Below, in pieces: positions 22,901 through 34,959 of a stretch of DNA of 64,000 nt (position 1 is its first letter; every line of letters starts with the position of its first letter). The position numbers were made by a program, and so were the translations under genes. This DNA comes from Macrotis lagotis. Its lineage: Eukaryota > Chordata > Mammalia > Peramelemorphia > Peramelidae. The notes below the pieces were generated by a model. The model did not search any database. It had not been told where the DNA came from and worked only from the letters and a program-made list of their open reading frames with translations. The DNA is taken from positions 654,981,276-655,045,275 of the forward strand of contig NC_133666.1 in assembly GCF_037893015.1 (NCBI RefSeq), written 5' to 3'.

Positions 22901-23260
22901 ACAGATGGCATGCTTCAACATCAGTCCTCTAGAATTGTGATTGGTCATTATGGAGATCAGAGTTCTTAATTCTTTCAAAATTGTTTATCTTCAGTGTTAT
23001 TTTTGTATAAATTGTTCTGCTGGTTCTGCTTGTTTCTCTCTAAATCAGTTCCTACAAGTGTCACCAGGTTTCTCTGAAAATATTTTGTAATTTCTTACAA
23101 CACAAAAGTATTATATTACATTCATCTATAATCATTTGATCATCCATCTCTCCAATTCATCATCCCTCAATTTCTATTCCTTTGCCAATAAAAAGAGTTG
23201 CTATAACTTCTCTTCCTTTGATCTCTTTGAAGTGTAGACATAATATTGGAGTTGCTGGAA
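22650..23260 (-). mobile_element. Old L1 3' region, antisense
   Basis: CCTCTAGAATTGTGATTGGTC, CTGCTGGTTCTGCTTGTTTC and CCTTTGCCAATAAAAAGAG follow the L1 3' landmark order with high divergence. An (AT)n array at 22849-22894 lies inside it. Confidence 0.6.
22849..22894. repeat. (AT)n microsatellite
   Basis: About 22 uninterrupted AT units. Confidence 0.95.
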
Positions 23261-23620
23261 TTATGGGTATGCACTGTGTTATTGGGGCAAAGGTTACTAC
23301 AAAATATTCACCTTACCAAGTTTACTTCCGAATGCAGAATGACTAATAGACAAAGTCACTCCCATTCGTGTAGGATCCAGGGTATTGACTTCAGGGTCAA
23401 GCTGGGTAACCCTTGCTTTTCAGGGCTATACTGGAAGACTGGGCTTGATTATCTGGAGACTATGCCATGAACTCCAGTTCTTGGATTTCTAGAGGCTCCC
23501 CTGACTTTTAGAGACTATTCTATTACTTCTCCTAATGCAAGAAAAAAGAGATTGGATCAACATCAGACCAGATGTTCACTAACCACATGTTGACTTAGAT
23601 ACAGCAAGTAAACTATTTTT
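23261..23620. other. No recognisable feature
   Basis: No gene or named repeat. Confidence 0.45.
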
Positions 23621-23724
23621 CTTTCTCTTCTCTTTCTCTGTCTCTCTGGCTGTTTGTGTGTGTCTCTCTCTGTCTGTCTCTATCTCTCTTCTCCCCATCA
23701 ATCTTATCACCATAACCACCACCT

Positions 23725-23817
<93 letters not shown>

Positions 23818-23818
23818 C
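23621..23818. repeat. Long pyrimidine tract with (CT)n microsatellite
   Basis: Imperfect CT/GT-rich sequence, then about 42 uninterrupted CT units at 23731-23815. Confidence 0.95.
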
Positions 23819-24099
23819 TTCTCCCACCCAACCAGAGACATACAATAGTCCTTGCTTGCTCAATCTAATACATCCAGGAACATCCAGGAAAAAGGGAAAG
23901 ATCATCGTTATGACTGGTTGGTATTTTGAATGCACACCCAGTCCTGGTTCAGCACTCAGTCAGAAACTCATTTCTCTGCCACAATTAACTAATCTGAACC
24001 AATCATAGAATGTCTGTGCGTTCCTTGTATGTTCCCAGGGCTAATCCTCATTGACCATTACAATATTTAACTATCTAATTAATCCCTCATTATTTAGAC

Positions 24100-25185
24100 T
24101 AGTGGTTTCCAATTTTTTGTTGTTCTGCAAGCCCTTTTCAACAGCAAAAAACATACTGTGAACTTCCACAGTAATTTAATATACTATTCATAATATATTT
24201 TTTATTTATTCATTAAATACTTATAATTAAAATAATTACAATCACTTTTGCTATAAAATTCCAAATTAAAATTTCATTGTGTAATTATAAAATATTAAAT
24301 TTTGTTCTGCCTACATTTATGAAAACTAAATATAAAATTATAAAACTAATTATAAAATTAACAGTTAGGTGGCACAGTAAATCTCTGTCTGATCCTGAAG
24401 TTGGGCAGACTTGAGTTCAATTCCAGCCTCAGACGCTTACTAGTTGTGCAGACCTGAACAAGTCACTTAACCCTATTTGCCTCACTTCTCTCATCTGTAA
24501 AATGACCTGGATAAGGAAATAGCAAACTATTCCGGTATTGCCGGTATCTCAGAAAACCCCAAATGGGGTCACAAAGAATTGGACATGACTGAAAATGAAT
24601 GAACAACAATAGCAAAAAGTCATAAAATAATCACAAGTATTTTATGAGATGTACTATAGAAATTAAAAGATATAATCCAGAAAATTTACTATTATCTGGA
24701 AGATTTCATATTAAATTTCTTATTTTATATAGTTTGTTAATTATAACATTTTAATTAAATAAGTTACAACTTAGAAATTATTTAACATATCATAATAGTT
24801 GCAGACAAACCTGATTCTGATGTTAAACTATTTTATTTGAACAAAAACTTTCCATATTTGCCTCACTATAAGCAAACAGTCTTACATCAGGTTCTCCATT
24901 GAATTTGTTTCTGTATTTTATTTAAAACAAGAAAATATAAAAATGCTTGTTCATACAAATATGTAATAGAGCATGGTAAAATGTATAAGCTGTCTTACTG
25001 AGAGATGAAAATTCATTTTTTATTTTTAGTCACTTAACCGGTGAAAATGAATATCTAATTATGATAAAAAACATTTACTTTTCTAATGACTAATGCCAAG
25101 AACTACATTAAATGATAAATGTACTTAAAGTTCAACTGCATATATTGTTTCATTTTTAACAATGTTTATAAATAACCTAACTTTT
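24100..25185. mobile_element. AT-rich block, possible hAT DNA transposon relic
   Basis: The left edge CTAGTGGTTTCCAATTTTTTG resembles a hAT terminal repeat (CAGTGGTTCCCAA type), followed by about 1 kb of AT-rich DNA without open frames. I could not find the matching inverted end, so this is only a candidate. Confidence 0.3.
24358..24615 (+). repeat. RTE-tailed (BovB-like) tRNA SINE, sense
   Basis: Head ACAGTTAGGTGGCACAGTAA, CCTCACTTCTCTCATCTGTA, then tail GGGGTCACAAAGAATTGGAC and ATGACTGAAAATGAATGAAC. The tail matches the 3' ends used by RTE-mobilised SINEs. Confidence 0.8.
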
Positions 25186-25628
25186 GTAAGGAAAGTATTT
25201 TTTCAGATATGATTCATTATCTTTCCTCCTAAACTTTCCCCAATTCCTACCTTTCCTGTTATAGAGGGCCATACCATTCTCCAAGTATCTATGGGTCCCA
25301 ACCTAAAAACTATCTTGTATTTCTCATTATCTCTCATTCCCTATATCCAAGATGTTGCCAATACCTATCAATCTCACCTTTTCAGTATCTTTCGAAAAAG
25401 TCCCCTTCTCTCCTCTGACACTGTCCCCACCACCTTTGTTGCAGGTTCACATCATCTGACACCTGGACTATTGCAATAGTCTCCTTTTGGGGGAGAATTG
25501 CATGCCTCAGGTCTCAACCCAATCCAATTCATTTTCCATTCAGCTAGCAAAGAAACTTTTCCTAAAGCAAGGTCCAACCATGTCACCCTAGTCAACAAAC
25601 TCCATTGGCTTCCTATCACCTCTAGGTA

Positions 25629-25938
25629 ATACAGTAGATAAAGCACCAGTCCTAGAGTCAGGAAGACTTGAGTTCAAATCCAGCCTCGAACACTTAACAT
25701 TTACTAGCTTGTGTGACCTTGGACAAGTCACTGGTTACCTTGTATCCAGGACCATCTCCAGTCTTCCTGATTCATATCTGGCCATTGGACTCAGATGGCT
25801 CTGGAAGAGAAAACTGAGGTAGGTGACTTAAGACAGCCCTCCTCACTCAAATCCAGTTCACATGGGTGTCATGGCATGACTTCTTTGATGTTATGGTCTT
25901 TGAGAATGAAGGACAAACATCATCATCATCATCATCAT
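25629..25938 (+). repeat. Long tRNA-headed SINE, sense, full length
   Basis: Head TACAGTAGATAAAGCACCAG, CORE-like GACCTTGGACAAGTCAC, late segment TTTGAGAATGAAGGACAAAC and an (ATC)n tail. TCACCTCTAGG and TCACCTCCAGG flank it, and the host L2 sequence is continuous across. Confidence 0.82.
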
Positions 25939-26274
25939 CACCTCCAGGATCAACTATAAAACACTCTGTTTAACATTCAGAGCTCTTCTTAACTTAGCCT
26001 CCTCTTACTTTTCCAAGTTTTGACACCCTAATCTCTACCACACATTTTGTGATCTAATGGTCCTGGTCTCCTTGCTTTTCAACAAACAAGTGACCCCATC
26101 TGTAGGCTCTGCGCATTTTCTTTGGCTGTTTCGCTTGCTTAGTATGCTCCTCCTCCTTTTCTCCACCTATCAACCTCCCTGGCTTCCCTTAAGTCTCAAT
26201 TAAAATCCTGACTTCTACAAGAAATATTTCCCAATCCTCTTTTCATTATTTCCTATTTATTCTGTAGTTGGCTT

Positions 26275-26525
26275 GTTTGGGCAGTTGATAGAGCACCAAG
26301 TGTTGAGTACAAAACACTCATCTCCTGAGTTCCTATCCAATTTCAGACACTTACTAGCTGCATAATCCTAGGCAAGTCATTTAACCCTGTTTGCCTCAGT
26401 TTTCTCATCTGTAAAATGAGTAGGAGAAAGCAATTGTAAACCACTTGAGTACCTTTGCCAAAAAAATCTCAAATAGAGTCATGGAAAATTGAACAGAACT
26501 GAAACAGTTGAACCATAAACAATAA
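26275..26525 (+). repeat. RTE-tailed SINE, sense, inside L2
   Basis: Head TTGGGCAGTTGATAGAGCAC, TTTTCTCATCTGTAAAATGAG, tail AATAGAGTCATGGAAAATTG and a terminal AACAATAAC. Flanks GGCTTGTTTG and TAGCTTGTTTG mark the duplication. Confidence 0.8.
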
Positions 26526-28798
26526 CAAAATAGCTTGTTTGTACATGTTCTTTTGCTTATGGTTCCTCCCCATCAGATAGTAAATTCCTTGAGAACAGGG
26601 ATAACCTTTTCCCTTTTTTTGTATCTGGGCACTTTAACACAGTGCCAAAACATAGTATGCATTTAATAAGTTTCTATTATTAGCACAGAGTTATATTTCC
26701 ACAAAAACTCAAAAGAATGACTAAGTAGTATTACCACTTCATTTGAAAATCAGCCAGATAGAAGATTAGTAATATAAAGAAAGGATGATTTTTTTCTTTT
26801 TTAATTTTTCCATTTTATTTTTAGTATCTTTTTCTTTTTGAAATGTTGAGCTCTAAATTCTCTCCCTTTCTCTCGCCCTTCTCCCACACACTGAGAAAAC
26901 AATGCATCAGTTGTACATATGAAATCATACAAAATCTATTTCTTTTTTCTTTTTCATTATTTTTATTAAATTTTACAATTTTACAATTTTTCCCCTAATC
27001 TTGCTTCCCTCTCAGGGGCATTCTGATAGTTTTTACATTGTTTCCATGCTATACATTGGTCTCAGTTGAATGTGATGAGAGAGAAATCATATCCTTAAGG
27101 AAGAAAAATAAAGTATAAGAGATAGCAAAATTACATAATAAGATAACAGGTTTTTATTCTAAATTGAAGGTAATAGTCTTTGGCCTTTGTTCAAAGTCCA
27201 CAATTCTTTCTCCATTGCAGACAGCCCAAAATTATCTCTGGTTGTTGTACTGATAGAATGAGCAAGTCCATCAAGGTTGATCATCACTCCCATGTTGCTG
27301 TTAGGGTGTACAGTGTTTTTCTAGTTCTGCTCATCTCACTCAGCATTAGTTCATGCAAATTCTTCCAGGCTTCCCTTAATTCCCATCCCTCCTGGTTTCT
27401 AATGGACCAAAAGTATTCCATAACTTACATATACCACAATTTCTTCAGCCATTCCCCAATTGATGGACACTTACTCAATTTCCAGTTCTTTGCCACCACA
27501 AAAAGAGCTACTATTAATATTTTTATACAAGTGATGTTTTTACCCTTTTTCATTATCTCTTCAGGATGTAGATCCAGTAGAAAGGATATGCACATGTTTA
27601 TTGCCCTTTGAACATAATTCCAAATTGCTCTCCAGAAAGGTTGGGTAAGTTCACAGTTACACCAACAATGTATTAGTGGCCTAGATTTCCCTCATCCCTT
27701 CCAACATTCATCATTGTCCTTTCTGATCATATTGGTCAGTCTGAGAGGTGGTGCCTCAGGTTTGCTTTAATTTGCATTTCTCTAATAAGTAATGATTTAG
27801 AGCAATTTTTCATATGACTATGGATCTCTTTGATTTCCTCATCTGTAAATTGCCTTTGCATATCCTTTGACCATTTATCAGTTGAAGAATGTCTTTTTTT
27901 TTTATAAATTTGACTCCGTTCTCTATATATTTTAGAAATGAATTCTTTAACAGAAATACTAGTTGTAAAAATTGTTTCCCAATTTACTATTTGGTTTTAT
28001 TTGTGTGAAAGCTTTTTAATTTAATGTAATCAAATTTATCTAGTTCATTTTTAATGATGTTCCCCATCTCTTTCCTAGTCAAAAGCTGCTTCCCTTTCTA
28101 TAGATCTGTCAGGTAAACTATTGCTTGATCTCCTAGTTTGCTTATAATATTGTCTTTTATGTGTAAATCCTGATCCCATTTTGATCTTATCTTGTATAGG
28201 GTGTGAGATGTTGGTCTAATACAAGTTTCTGCCATACTAACTTCCAATTTTCTGAACAGTATTTATTGAAGAGAGAGTTTTTATCCCAGAAACTGGACTC
28301 TTTGCATTTATCAAATAGCAGATTACTATAATCATTTCCTGCTCTCTTTTGCACCTAGTCTATTCCACTGATCCACTACTCTATTTCTTAGCCAATATCA
28401 GACAGTTTTGATGACTGGTACTTTATAATATAGTTTTAGATCTGGTAGGGCTAAACCACCTTCTTTTGTACTTTTTTCATTAAATCCCTGGAAATTCTTG
28501 ACTTTTTATTTTTCCATATGAATTTACTTACGATTTTTTCTAGCTCATTAAAATAATTGTTTAGAATTTTGATTGGTAGGGCACTAAATAAATAGTTTAA
28601 TTTAGGTAGAATTGTCATTTTTATTATATTAGCTTGCCCTATCCATGAACAATTGATATTTGCCCAGTTTCAAATAGGACTTTATTTGTGTTCAAAGTGT
28701 TTTATAGTTGTTTTTATAGAGTTTCTGAATCTGCCTTGGCAAGTAGACTCCCCAGTATTTTATATTGTCTGAAGTTACTTTGAATGGGATTTCTCTTT

Positions 28799-31200
28799 CT
28801 AGCTCTTGCTGCTGTACTTGTTAGTAATATATAGAAAAACTAAGGGTTTGTGAGGGTTTATTTTATATACAACTTTGCTAAAGTTGCTAATTATTTGTAG
28901 TAGTTTTTTAGCTGATTTTTTAGGATTCTCTAGGTATACCATCATGTCAGCTGCAAAAAAATGAGAGTTTTGTTTCTTCCTTTCCAATTCTAATTCCTTC
29001 AATTTCTTTTTCTTCTCTTATTGCTGAAGCTAATATTTCTAACACAATATTGAATAGTAGTGGTGATAACTAGCATCCTTGTTTCACCCCCTGATCTTAT
29101 TGGGAATGCCTCTAGCTTATCCCCATTGCATATAATGCTTGTTAATGGTTTCAAATAGATACTGCTAATCATTCTAAGGAACAATCCATTTTTCCTATGC
29201 TCCAGTGTTTTTAGTAGGAATGGGTGCTGCATTTTGTCAAAGGCTTTTCAGCATCTATTGAGATACTCATAAGATTTCTGATAAGTTTGTTATTGAGATA
29301 GTTAATTATACCAACAGTTTTCCTAATATTGAACCAACCCTGCATTCCTGGGATAAATCCTACTTTGGTCATAGTGTATTATCCTAGTAATAACTTGCTG
29401 TTATCACTTTGTTAAGATTTTATTTAAGATTTTTGCATCTATATTCATTAGGGAGATAGGTCTATAATTTTCTTTCTGTGTTTTGACTCTTCCTGGTTTA
29501 GGTATCAGCATCATATTGGTGTCATAGAAAGAGTTAGGCAGAGTTCCATCTTCACCTATTTTCCCAAAGAGTTTATATAGAATTGGAAGCAATTGTTCCT
29601 TAAATATTTGATAGAATTCACTTGTGAATCCATCTGGCCCTGAAGATTTTTTTCTTAGGAAGTTCAATGATAACTTGATGAATTTTTTTTCTTGAATAGG
29701 GTTATTTAGGTATTTAATTTCCTCTTCACTTAACCAGGGCAACTTATTTTTTGTATATATTCATCCATTTTACTTAGATTATAAAATTTATCTGCACACA
29801 ATTGGGAAAAATAATTCCAAATTATCATTATACTTTCCTCCTTGTTGGTGGTGAGTTCACCTTTTTTCATTTATGATACTAGTAATTTGGTTTTTTATTT
29901 CTTTTTTTATTAAATTAATCAGAGGTTTATCAATTTTATTGGTTTTTCATAAAACCAACTCTTGGTTTTATTTATTAGTTCAATAGTTTTCTTGCTTTCG
30001 ATTTTATTAATTTTTAGAATTTTTGGATTTTTAGATTTTTAGAATTTCTAATTTGGTATTTAATTGGGGAATTTTAATTTGTTCTTTCTCTATTTTTTAG
30101 CTGCATGCTTAGTTCATTGATTTCCTCTTTCTCTAATTTATTCATGTAAGCATTTAAAGATATAATATATCCCCTGAAAACTGCCTTGGCTGTATCCCAT
30201 AAGTTTTGGTATGTTGTCTCATTATTGTCATTATCTAGAATGAAAACATTAATGCTTTCTATAATTTGCTGTTTGATTGACTCATTCTTTAAAATGAGGT
30301 TATTAGGGTAGCTAGGTGGTGCAGTGGATAAAGCACTGGCCCTGGAGTCAGGAGTACCTGGGTTCAGATCTGGTCTCAGACACTTAATAATTACCTAGCT
30401 GTGTGGCCTTGGGCAAGCCACTTAACCCCATTTGCCCTGCAAAAAAAACCTAAAATAAATAAATAAAGATAAAATGAGGTTATTTAGTTTCCAATTAGTT
30501 TTAGGTCTATCTCTCCATGGCCCAGTATTGCATATGATTTTATTACCTTATTATCTGAGAAGAATTTATTCTCTATTTCTGCCTTTCTGCTTTTTATTAT
30601 AAAGTTTTTATGCCCTAGTACATGGTCAATTTTTGTGTAAGTGCCATGGACTGCAGGAAAAAAAGTATATTGCTTTCTATCCCCATTCAATTTCCTCCAC
30701 AGGTGTATCATGTCTATGTTTTTTTAACATTCTATTTGCCTCCTTAACTTCCTTCTTGTTTATTTTATGGTTAGATTTATTTAAATCTGAGAGAGGGAGG
30801 TTGAGGTCACCCACCAGTAGAGTTTTGCTGTCCATGTCTTCCTGTAACTCATTCGAGTTCTTCTCTAAGAATTGAATGCTATACCACTTGGGGCATGCAT
30901 CTTTAGTATTGAAATTACTTCATTGTCTATGGTAACTCTTAGGAGAATATAGTTTCCTTCCTTATCTCTTTTAATGAGATCTATTTTTGCAGCTGTTTTG
31001 TCTGAGATAAGAATTGCTGCCCCTGCTTTTTTCACTTCAGCTGAAGCAAAATATGCTCCAACCTTTTACCTTTACTCTCTCTGCTTCAAATGAGTTTCTT
31101 GTAAGCAGAATATTGTAGGCTTCTGGTTTTTAATCCATTTTGCTATTCACATACATTTTAAAGGAGAGTTCATCCCATTCACATTCAAAGTAATAAATAC
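28799..31200 (-). pseudogene. L1 ORF2 (endonuclease and reverse transcriptase), broken
   Basis: ORF2p nicks target DNA and reverse-transcribes LINE RNA at the nick. The endonuclease starts near 31200 with LNVNGMNSPLK, followed by a QET-type motif, KAGAAILISDK, LLVGDLNLPLSD (usual GDFN changed to GDLN) and HGTYTKIDHVLG near 30640. The reverse-transcriptase domain shows [16 protein letters not shown] and [19 protein letters not shown] at 29404-29742. The catalytic box is [12 protein letters not shown] near 28950, where active L1 has FADD, so a catalytic aspartate is lost. Several frame changes and stops divide the frame, and a SINE at 30305-30470 interrupts the endonuclease. Confidence 0.85.
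30305..30470 (+). repeat. WSINE1-type SINE inside L1 ORF2
   Basis: Full-length sense copy with an (AAAT)n-like tail. AAAATGAGGTTATT duplicated at 30291-30304 and 30471-30484. Confidence 0.93.
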
Positions 31201-32470
31201 TAACTCTTTATTGCCCTCCATGCTATCTTCCCTCTGTTTGTATTTTCCCACTTTTTTACTTTATCCATATTCCCCAATATTTTGTTTCTGAATACCATCA
31301 CCTTCAGTGTGTTTGCTCCCTTATATCCAACCTCGCTCCCCTTTCTTTCCCCTTTCCCTTTGCCCCTTCTTCCTTCCCTTCCTTCTGTTAGTTTCTCTTT
31401 TCATCCCCTCCCCCTTTCCCCTTTTAATACTTGAAAGGTAAGATATGTTTCTTAACTTAACTGAGTGTTTGTTTGTTAAATTTAAGCCAAGTCTGATGAG
31501 AGTAAGATTCAGGCAGTTCTTACCTCCTCCTTTATTCCCCTCTATTACAATAGGTCCTTGTACCTCTTTATATAATGTGATTTACCCTCATTCAATTTCC
31601 TCCATCCTCCCATGTCTTTACTGTCCCCCCTTTTTAAGGAGATAGTGTTTTTAAATCATTCTATCAGTCATGGATAAGTCATGAGTGTCCATCACTTCTA
31701 GCTAAGTATATTCTCTCATTAGAGTTACGGGATGTTGTCATTGTGTTTGTTCTGGGAAAAGTCCCTTTCTCTCGCAGGGATTGGGGGAGGGGGTGCTCAA
31801 CTGGAAACACAGGAACTCCACTGAAAATCTGGGGCATGCAGCCCTGGTCTTCCTAGCCAGTGGAGCTGACCAGATTGATATCTAGCCACCATGCAGGAGC
31901 TCCCCCGCCCACTGCACTGCACTCCTGCCTGTTCACAAAGCTAAAGCTTCTGAGGCTGTTCTGAGGTTCATCCTGGGTCTCATCTGGCCACTCCTGTGAT
32001 GGCTCTCTGCTCTCTGCCCTGGCTCATCCACATTCCTTTGAGACAGACCTTATTGGTAGATGTTCTTCTCCTTTGCTCTTTGTGGATTTTGTGGATTTGA
32101 ATTCTGCTAAGAGACTTGATTCATATTAGTTCTGAGGGAAAGCCAGAAGACCATGGCATGGTGCCTGGCTTCTCTCCACCATCTTGACCAGAACTGGCCA
32201 CAAAATCTATTTCATATTAACCATATCACAAAAAGACAAGAAAAATAAGTGAGGAAATTATACTTCAATCTGCACTCAAAGTTCATCAGCTGTCTCTCTG
32301 GAGGTGGATAGCATTTTTTAATCATGACTTGTCTAGGATCATTGTATTGATCAGAGTAGCCACATATTTTGCAGTTGAGCATCATTATGACATTACTGCT
32401 ACTGTGCATAATGATCTTCTGGTTCTGCTCACTTCACTTTGTATCAATTCATGTAAGTCTTTTCAGGTTT

Positions 32471-32925
32471 GAAAGATGCAAATTAAAACAACTTTTAAAT
32501 GTCACATCACTCCTATCAGAATTAACAAATGCTAGAGGAGATGAAGGAAATAGGAACTGAACCAATCATTTTGCAGAACAATTTGGCACTGCAACCAAAG
32601 AGTTATAAAACTGTCCTTTGGAACTAAAAAAGAAAAAATGCTATTCACAACCAGAGAAAGAACTGATGGAGTCTGAATACAAGTCAAAACATGCTATTTT
32701 GCTTTATTTTTGTATTTCTTTCTTTTGAACTGTTTCTTTTTCCACAACATGATTGATATGAAAATAAGTTTTACATGATTGTACATATATAGCTTATATA
32801 AAGTTGCTTACTATCTTAGGGAGGGGGAGATAAGAAGAAGGAGGAAATTTATAACTCAAAGATTATAAGTAAATATTAACATCTTTACATGTAATTGGAA
32901 AAAATAAAATACTATTAAAATAATT
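32471..32925 (+). mobile_element. L1 3' end, sense
   Basis: GCAAATTAAAACAACTTTTA and GGAACTGAACCAATCATTTT near the start, then CAACCAGAGAAAGAACTGAT and a terminal TGTAATTGGAAAAAATAAAA. There is an internal deletion between 32635 and 32640. Confidence 0.75.
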
Positions 32926-33718
32926 GGCTTGAATAAAACTGATTGCATCCTTTGACTCAGCAATATCAATACTAGGCCTATATCCAAAAGAAATCATAAA
33001 AAATGAGAAATGTCCCATATGTTCAAAAATATTTATAGCATTTCTTTTTGTAGTGGCAAAGAATTTGACATTCTGAATGACTGAACAAGTTATATATATG
33101 AATATCTTGGAGTACTATTGTTCTTTAAGGAACCATGAGTCATCAAACTTTAGACAAGCATGGAAAGAATTATATAAACTGATGCTGAGTGAAGGGAGCA
33201 TAACCAGAAGAACATTGTATACATTAACAATAATATTGTGAGTTGATCATCTATGATAGATGCAGTTCCTCTTAGCAATTCAGAGACCCAGGACAACCCT
33301 GGGAGACCAGTTATGGACAATATCAACTACATTCAGAGGAAAAAAACAAAAATCAAATCACAGAATCAGAATGTATACTATGTTTACTTTTTAAAAACTT
33401 CTCTTATGTTTTTCCTTCCTAATGCATGGTTTTCTTTCTTTTCCTTTAGCCCTAATCCAGCAAACACAAAATGACTAAAATGTAAATATGTTAAACAGAG
33501 ATGTAGATATAGATATAGATATAGATATAGATATAGATATAGATATAGATATAGATATAGATATAGATATATAAATTTTACCAAATTGCTCTCTGCCGAG
33601 GGGAGGGGGGAGGGAAGGGTGGGTGGTAGAAAAATGTGTAACATAAATATTCTAGTGGGTGAATGTTGAAAAAATTTCATAGTATGTAATTGGAAAAATA
33701 AAATAAATAATGCCAAAA
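32926..33718 (+). mobile_element. L1 3' end, sense, with hexamer microsatellite
   Basis: Starts in late ORF2/3' UTR (CCTTTGACTCAGCAATATCA), passes GATGCTGAGTGAAGGGAGCA and ends GTAATTGGAAAAATAAAATA. A (GATATA)n array at 33501-33572 lies within. Confidence 0.78.
33501..33572. repeat. (GATATA)n microsatellite
   Basis: Eleven to twelve hexamer units inside the L1 3' UTR. Confidence 0.95.
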
Positions 33719-33721
33719 ATA

Positions 33722-34137
33722 ATAATTTGCATTTCTCTAATTAATAGTGATTTAGAGCATTTTTATCTAGGTATAGCTTTGATTTCTTCTGCTGAAAATT
33801 GCCTATTCATAACTTTTAATCTTTTGTCAACTGAGGAATGATTCTTATTTTTATAATTATCTCAGTGCCCTATATATTTGAGAAATGAGGCATTTATAAG
33901 AGAGATTTACCCTTAAAATTCATGGACTTCATTGTCCATGGTACCTTTTTAGCAAAATGTAAAAAAGCAAAATGTTTTTGTTTTGTCTGAGATCACTGAT
34001 TGCTACCCCTTCAACTGTGTGTCTTTTTATTTCAAATATATTACTTATAAGCAACATATTTGTTAGATTCTGATTTCTAATCCATTTTTCTATCCACTTT
34101 CATTTTATGGGTGAGTTCATTCCATTCACATTTAATT
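33722..34137 (-). mobile_element. L1 antisense, internally deleted
   Basis: L1 ORF2 3' sequence (TTTGCATTTCTCTAATTAAT) passes after about 190 bp into endonuclease-start sequence (AGCAACATATTTGTTAGATTC, GGTGAGTTCATTCCATTCAC), so about 4 kb of ORF2 is missing in between. Confidence 0.65.
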
Positions 34138-34228
34138 ATGGCTATTATGTATTTTCCTCTTCTTTTTAATCTTCTTTCTTTTTCTCTCTTTACCCTGTCC
34201 CTCCTCAAAAGTCTATTTTGCTACTGGG

Positions 34229-34535
34229 GGCAGTTAGGTGGTGCAGTGGATAGAGTACTGGCTTTGAAATCAGGAGGGTGGGAGTTCAAATCCAACCTCT
34301 AACACTTACTAGTTGTGTGACCTTGGGCAAATCACTTAGCCTTGATTGCCTTGCATCCAGGGCTATCTCCAGTCATCCTCATTAATATCTGACCACTGGA
34401 CCCAGATGAAGCTGGAGGAGAAAGTAAGGCTGGTGACTTAATAGTACATCCCCTCACTCAAATGCAATTTGCATACTTGTCACCTCCCAAATGTCATGAT
34501 CTTCAAAAATGAAGGTCAAAACATTATTGTTTTGC
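34229..34535 (+). repeat. Long tRNA-headed SINE, sense, full length
   Basis: GGGGCAGTTAGGTGGTGCAG head, TTGTGTGACCTTGGGCAAAT, CATCCAGGGCTATCTCCAGT, GACCACTGGACCCAGATGAA and the end AAAATGAAGGTCAAAACATT. This is the reference copy for the antisense pieces at 1-213 and 58458-58760. Confidence 0.85.
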
Positions 34536-34959
34536 TGCTGATCACTGCATCTCTTAATTCACCCTCTCTTTAATTAACTCCCCCATACCCAGTTTAATCT
34601 AACAGTAAAAACAATAAATTTCTTAAAAAACAAGACTGGCCAAATTGAAAAAGAAGTACAAAAACTCACTAAGAAAAGAATTCCTTAAAAATTCAAAGAG
34701 GAAAGAATACTCATACACATACAAGCACACACACACAAACACACACACAGAGTCAGTTTGGTATGGAAATCTAACTTGCCCAATAAGGAAAAAGAATGGT
34801 AAAGATGATAAAAGGGAGAGAGGATTAATGGAGGCAAAGTAGCCAAAAGCAAAACAGACTTAAGAGAGGATAGGATAAAAGGAGAAAAAGGATTAGGAAA
34901 TTCTTGGATGGAGAGAAATATAGTAAACATAGTTGAACATGCATGGAATGATTATTGGT

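Larger units (their letters stand above)
25190..26690 (+). repeat. L2-like LINE 3' region with nested SINEs
   Basis: Ordered L2 landmarks are CACCTGGACTATTGCAATAG, AAGCAAGGTCCAACCATGTC, CATTGGCTTCCTATCACCTC and the tail AGATAGTAAATTCCTTGAGA. Two SINEs, at 25629-25938 and 26275-26525, interrupt it. Confidence 0.65.
26943..32199 (-). mobile_element. L1 with both ends, ORF2 present, ORF1 absent
   Basis: Flanked by the 14-bp duplication ACAAAATCTATTTC (26929-26942 and 32200-32213). On the minus strand the 5' UTR starts TGGCCAGTTCTGGTCAAGATG, continues about 1 kb without an ORF1-like sequence and reaches ORF2 near 31200. The 3' end is an A-rich tail at 26943. The length of 5.26 kb is about 1 kb less than a usual L1, matching loss of the ORF1 segment. 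Confidence 0.85.
26790..32470 (-). mobile_element. Older L1 3' end, antisense, split by a full-length L1
   Basis: The left part (26790-26942) holds the complement of the L1 terminus. The right part (32200-32470) continues with CTCTGGAGGTGGATAGCATT and TTCTGGTTCTGCTCACTTCA. The L1 at 26943-32199 separates them. Confidence 0.75.

Noticed and set aside
23579-24008. Long open frames rich in S/L or R/E across the CT microsatellite
   Set aside because: They are simple translations of the dinucleotide repeat. There is no start context, splice support or domain.
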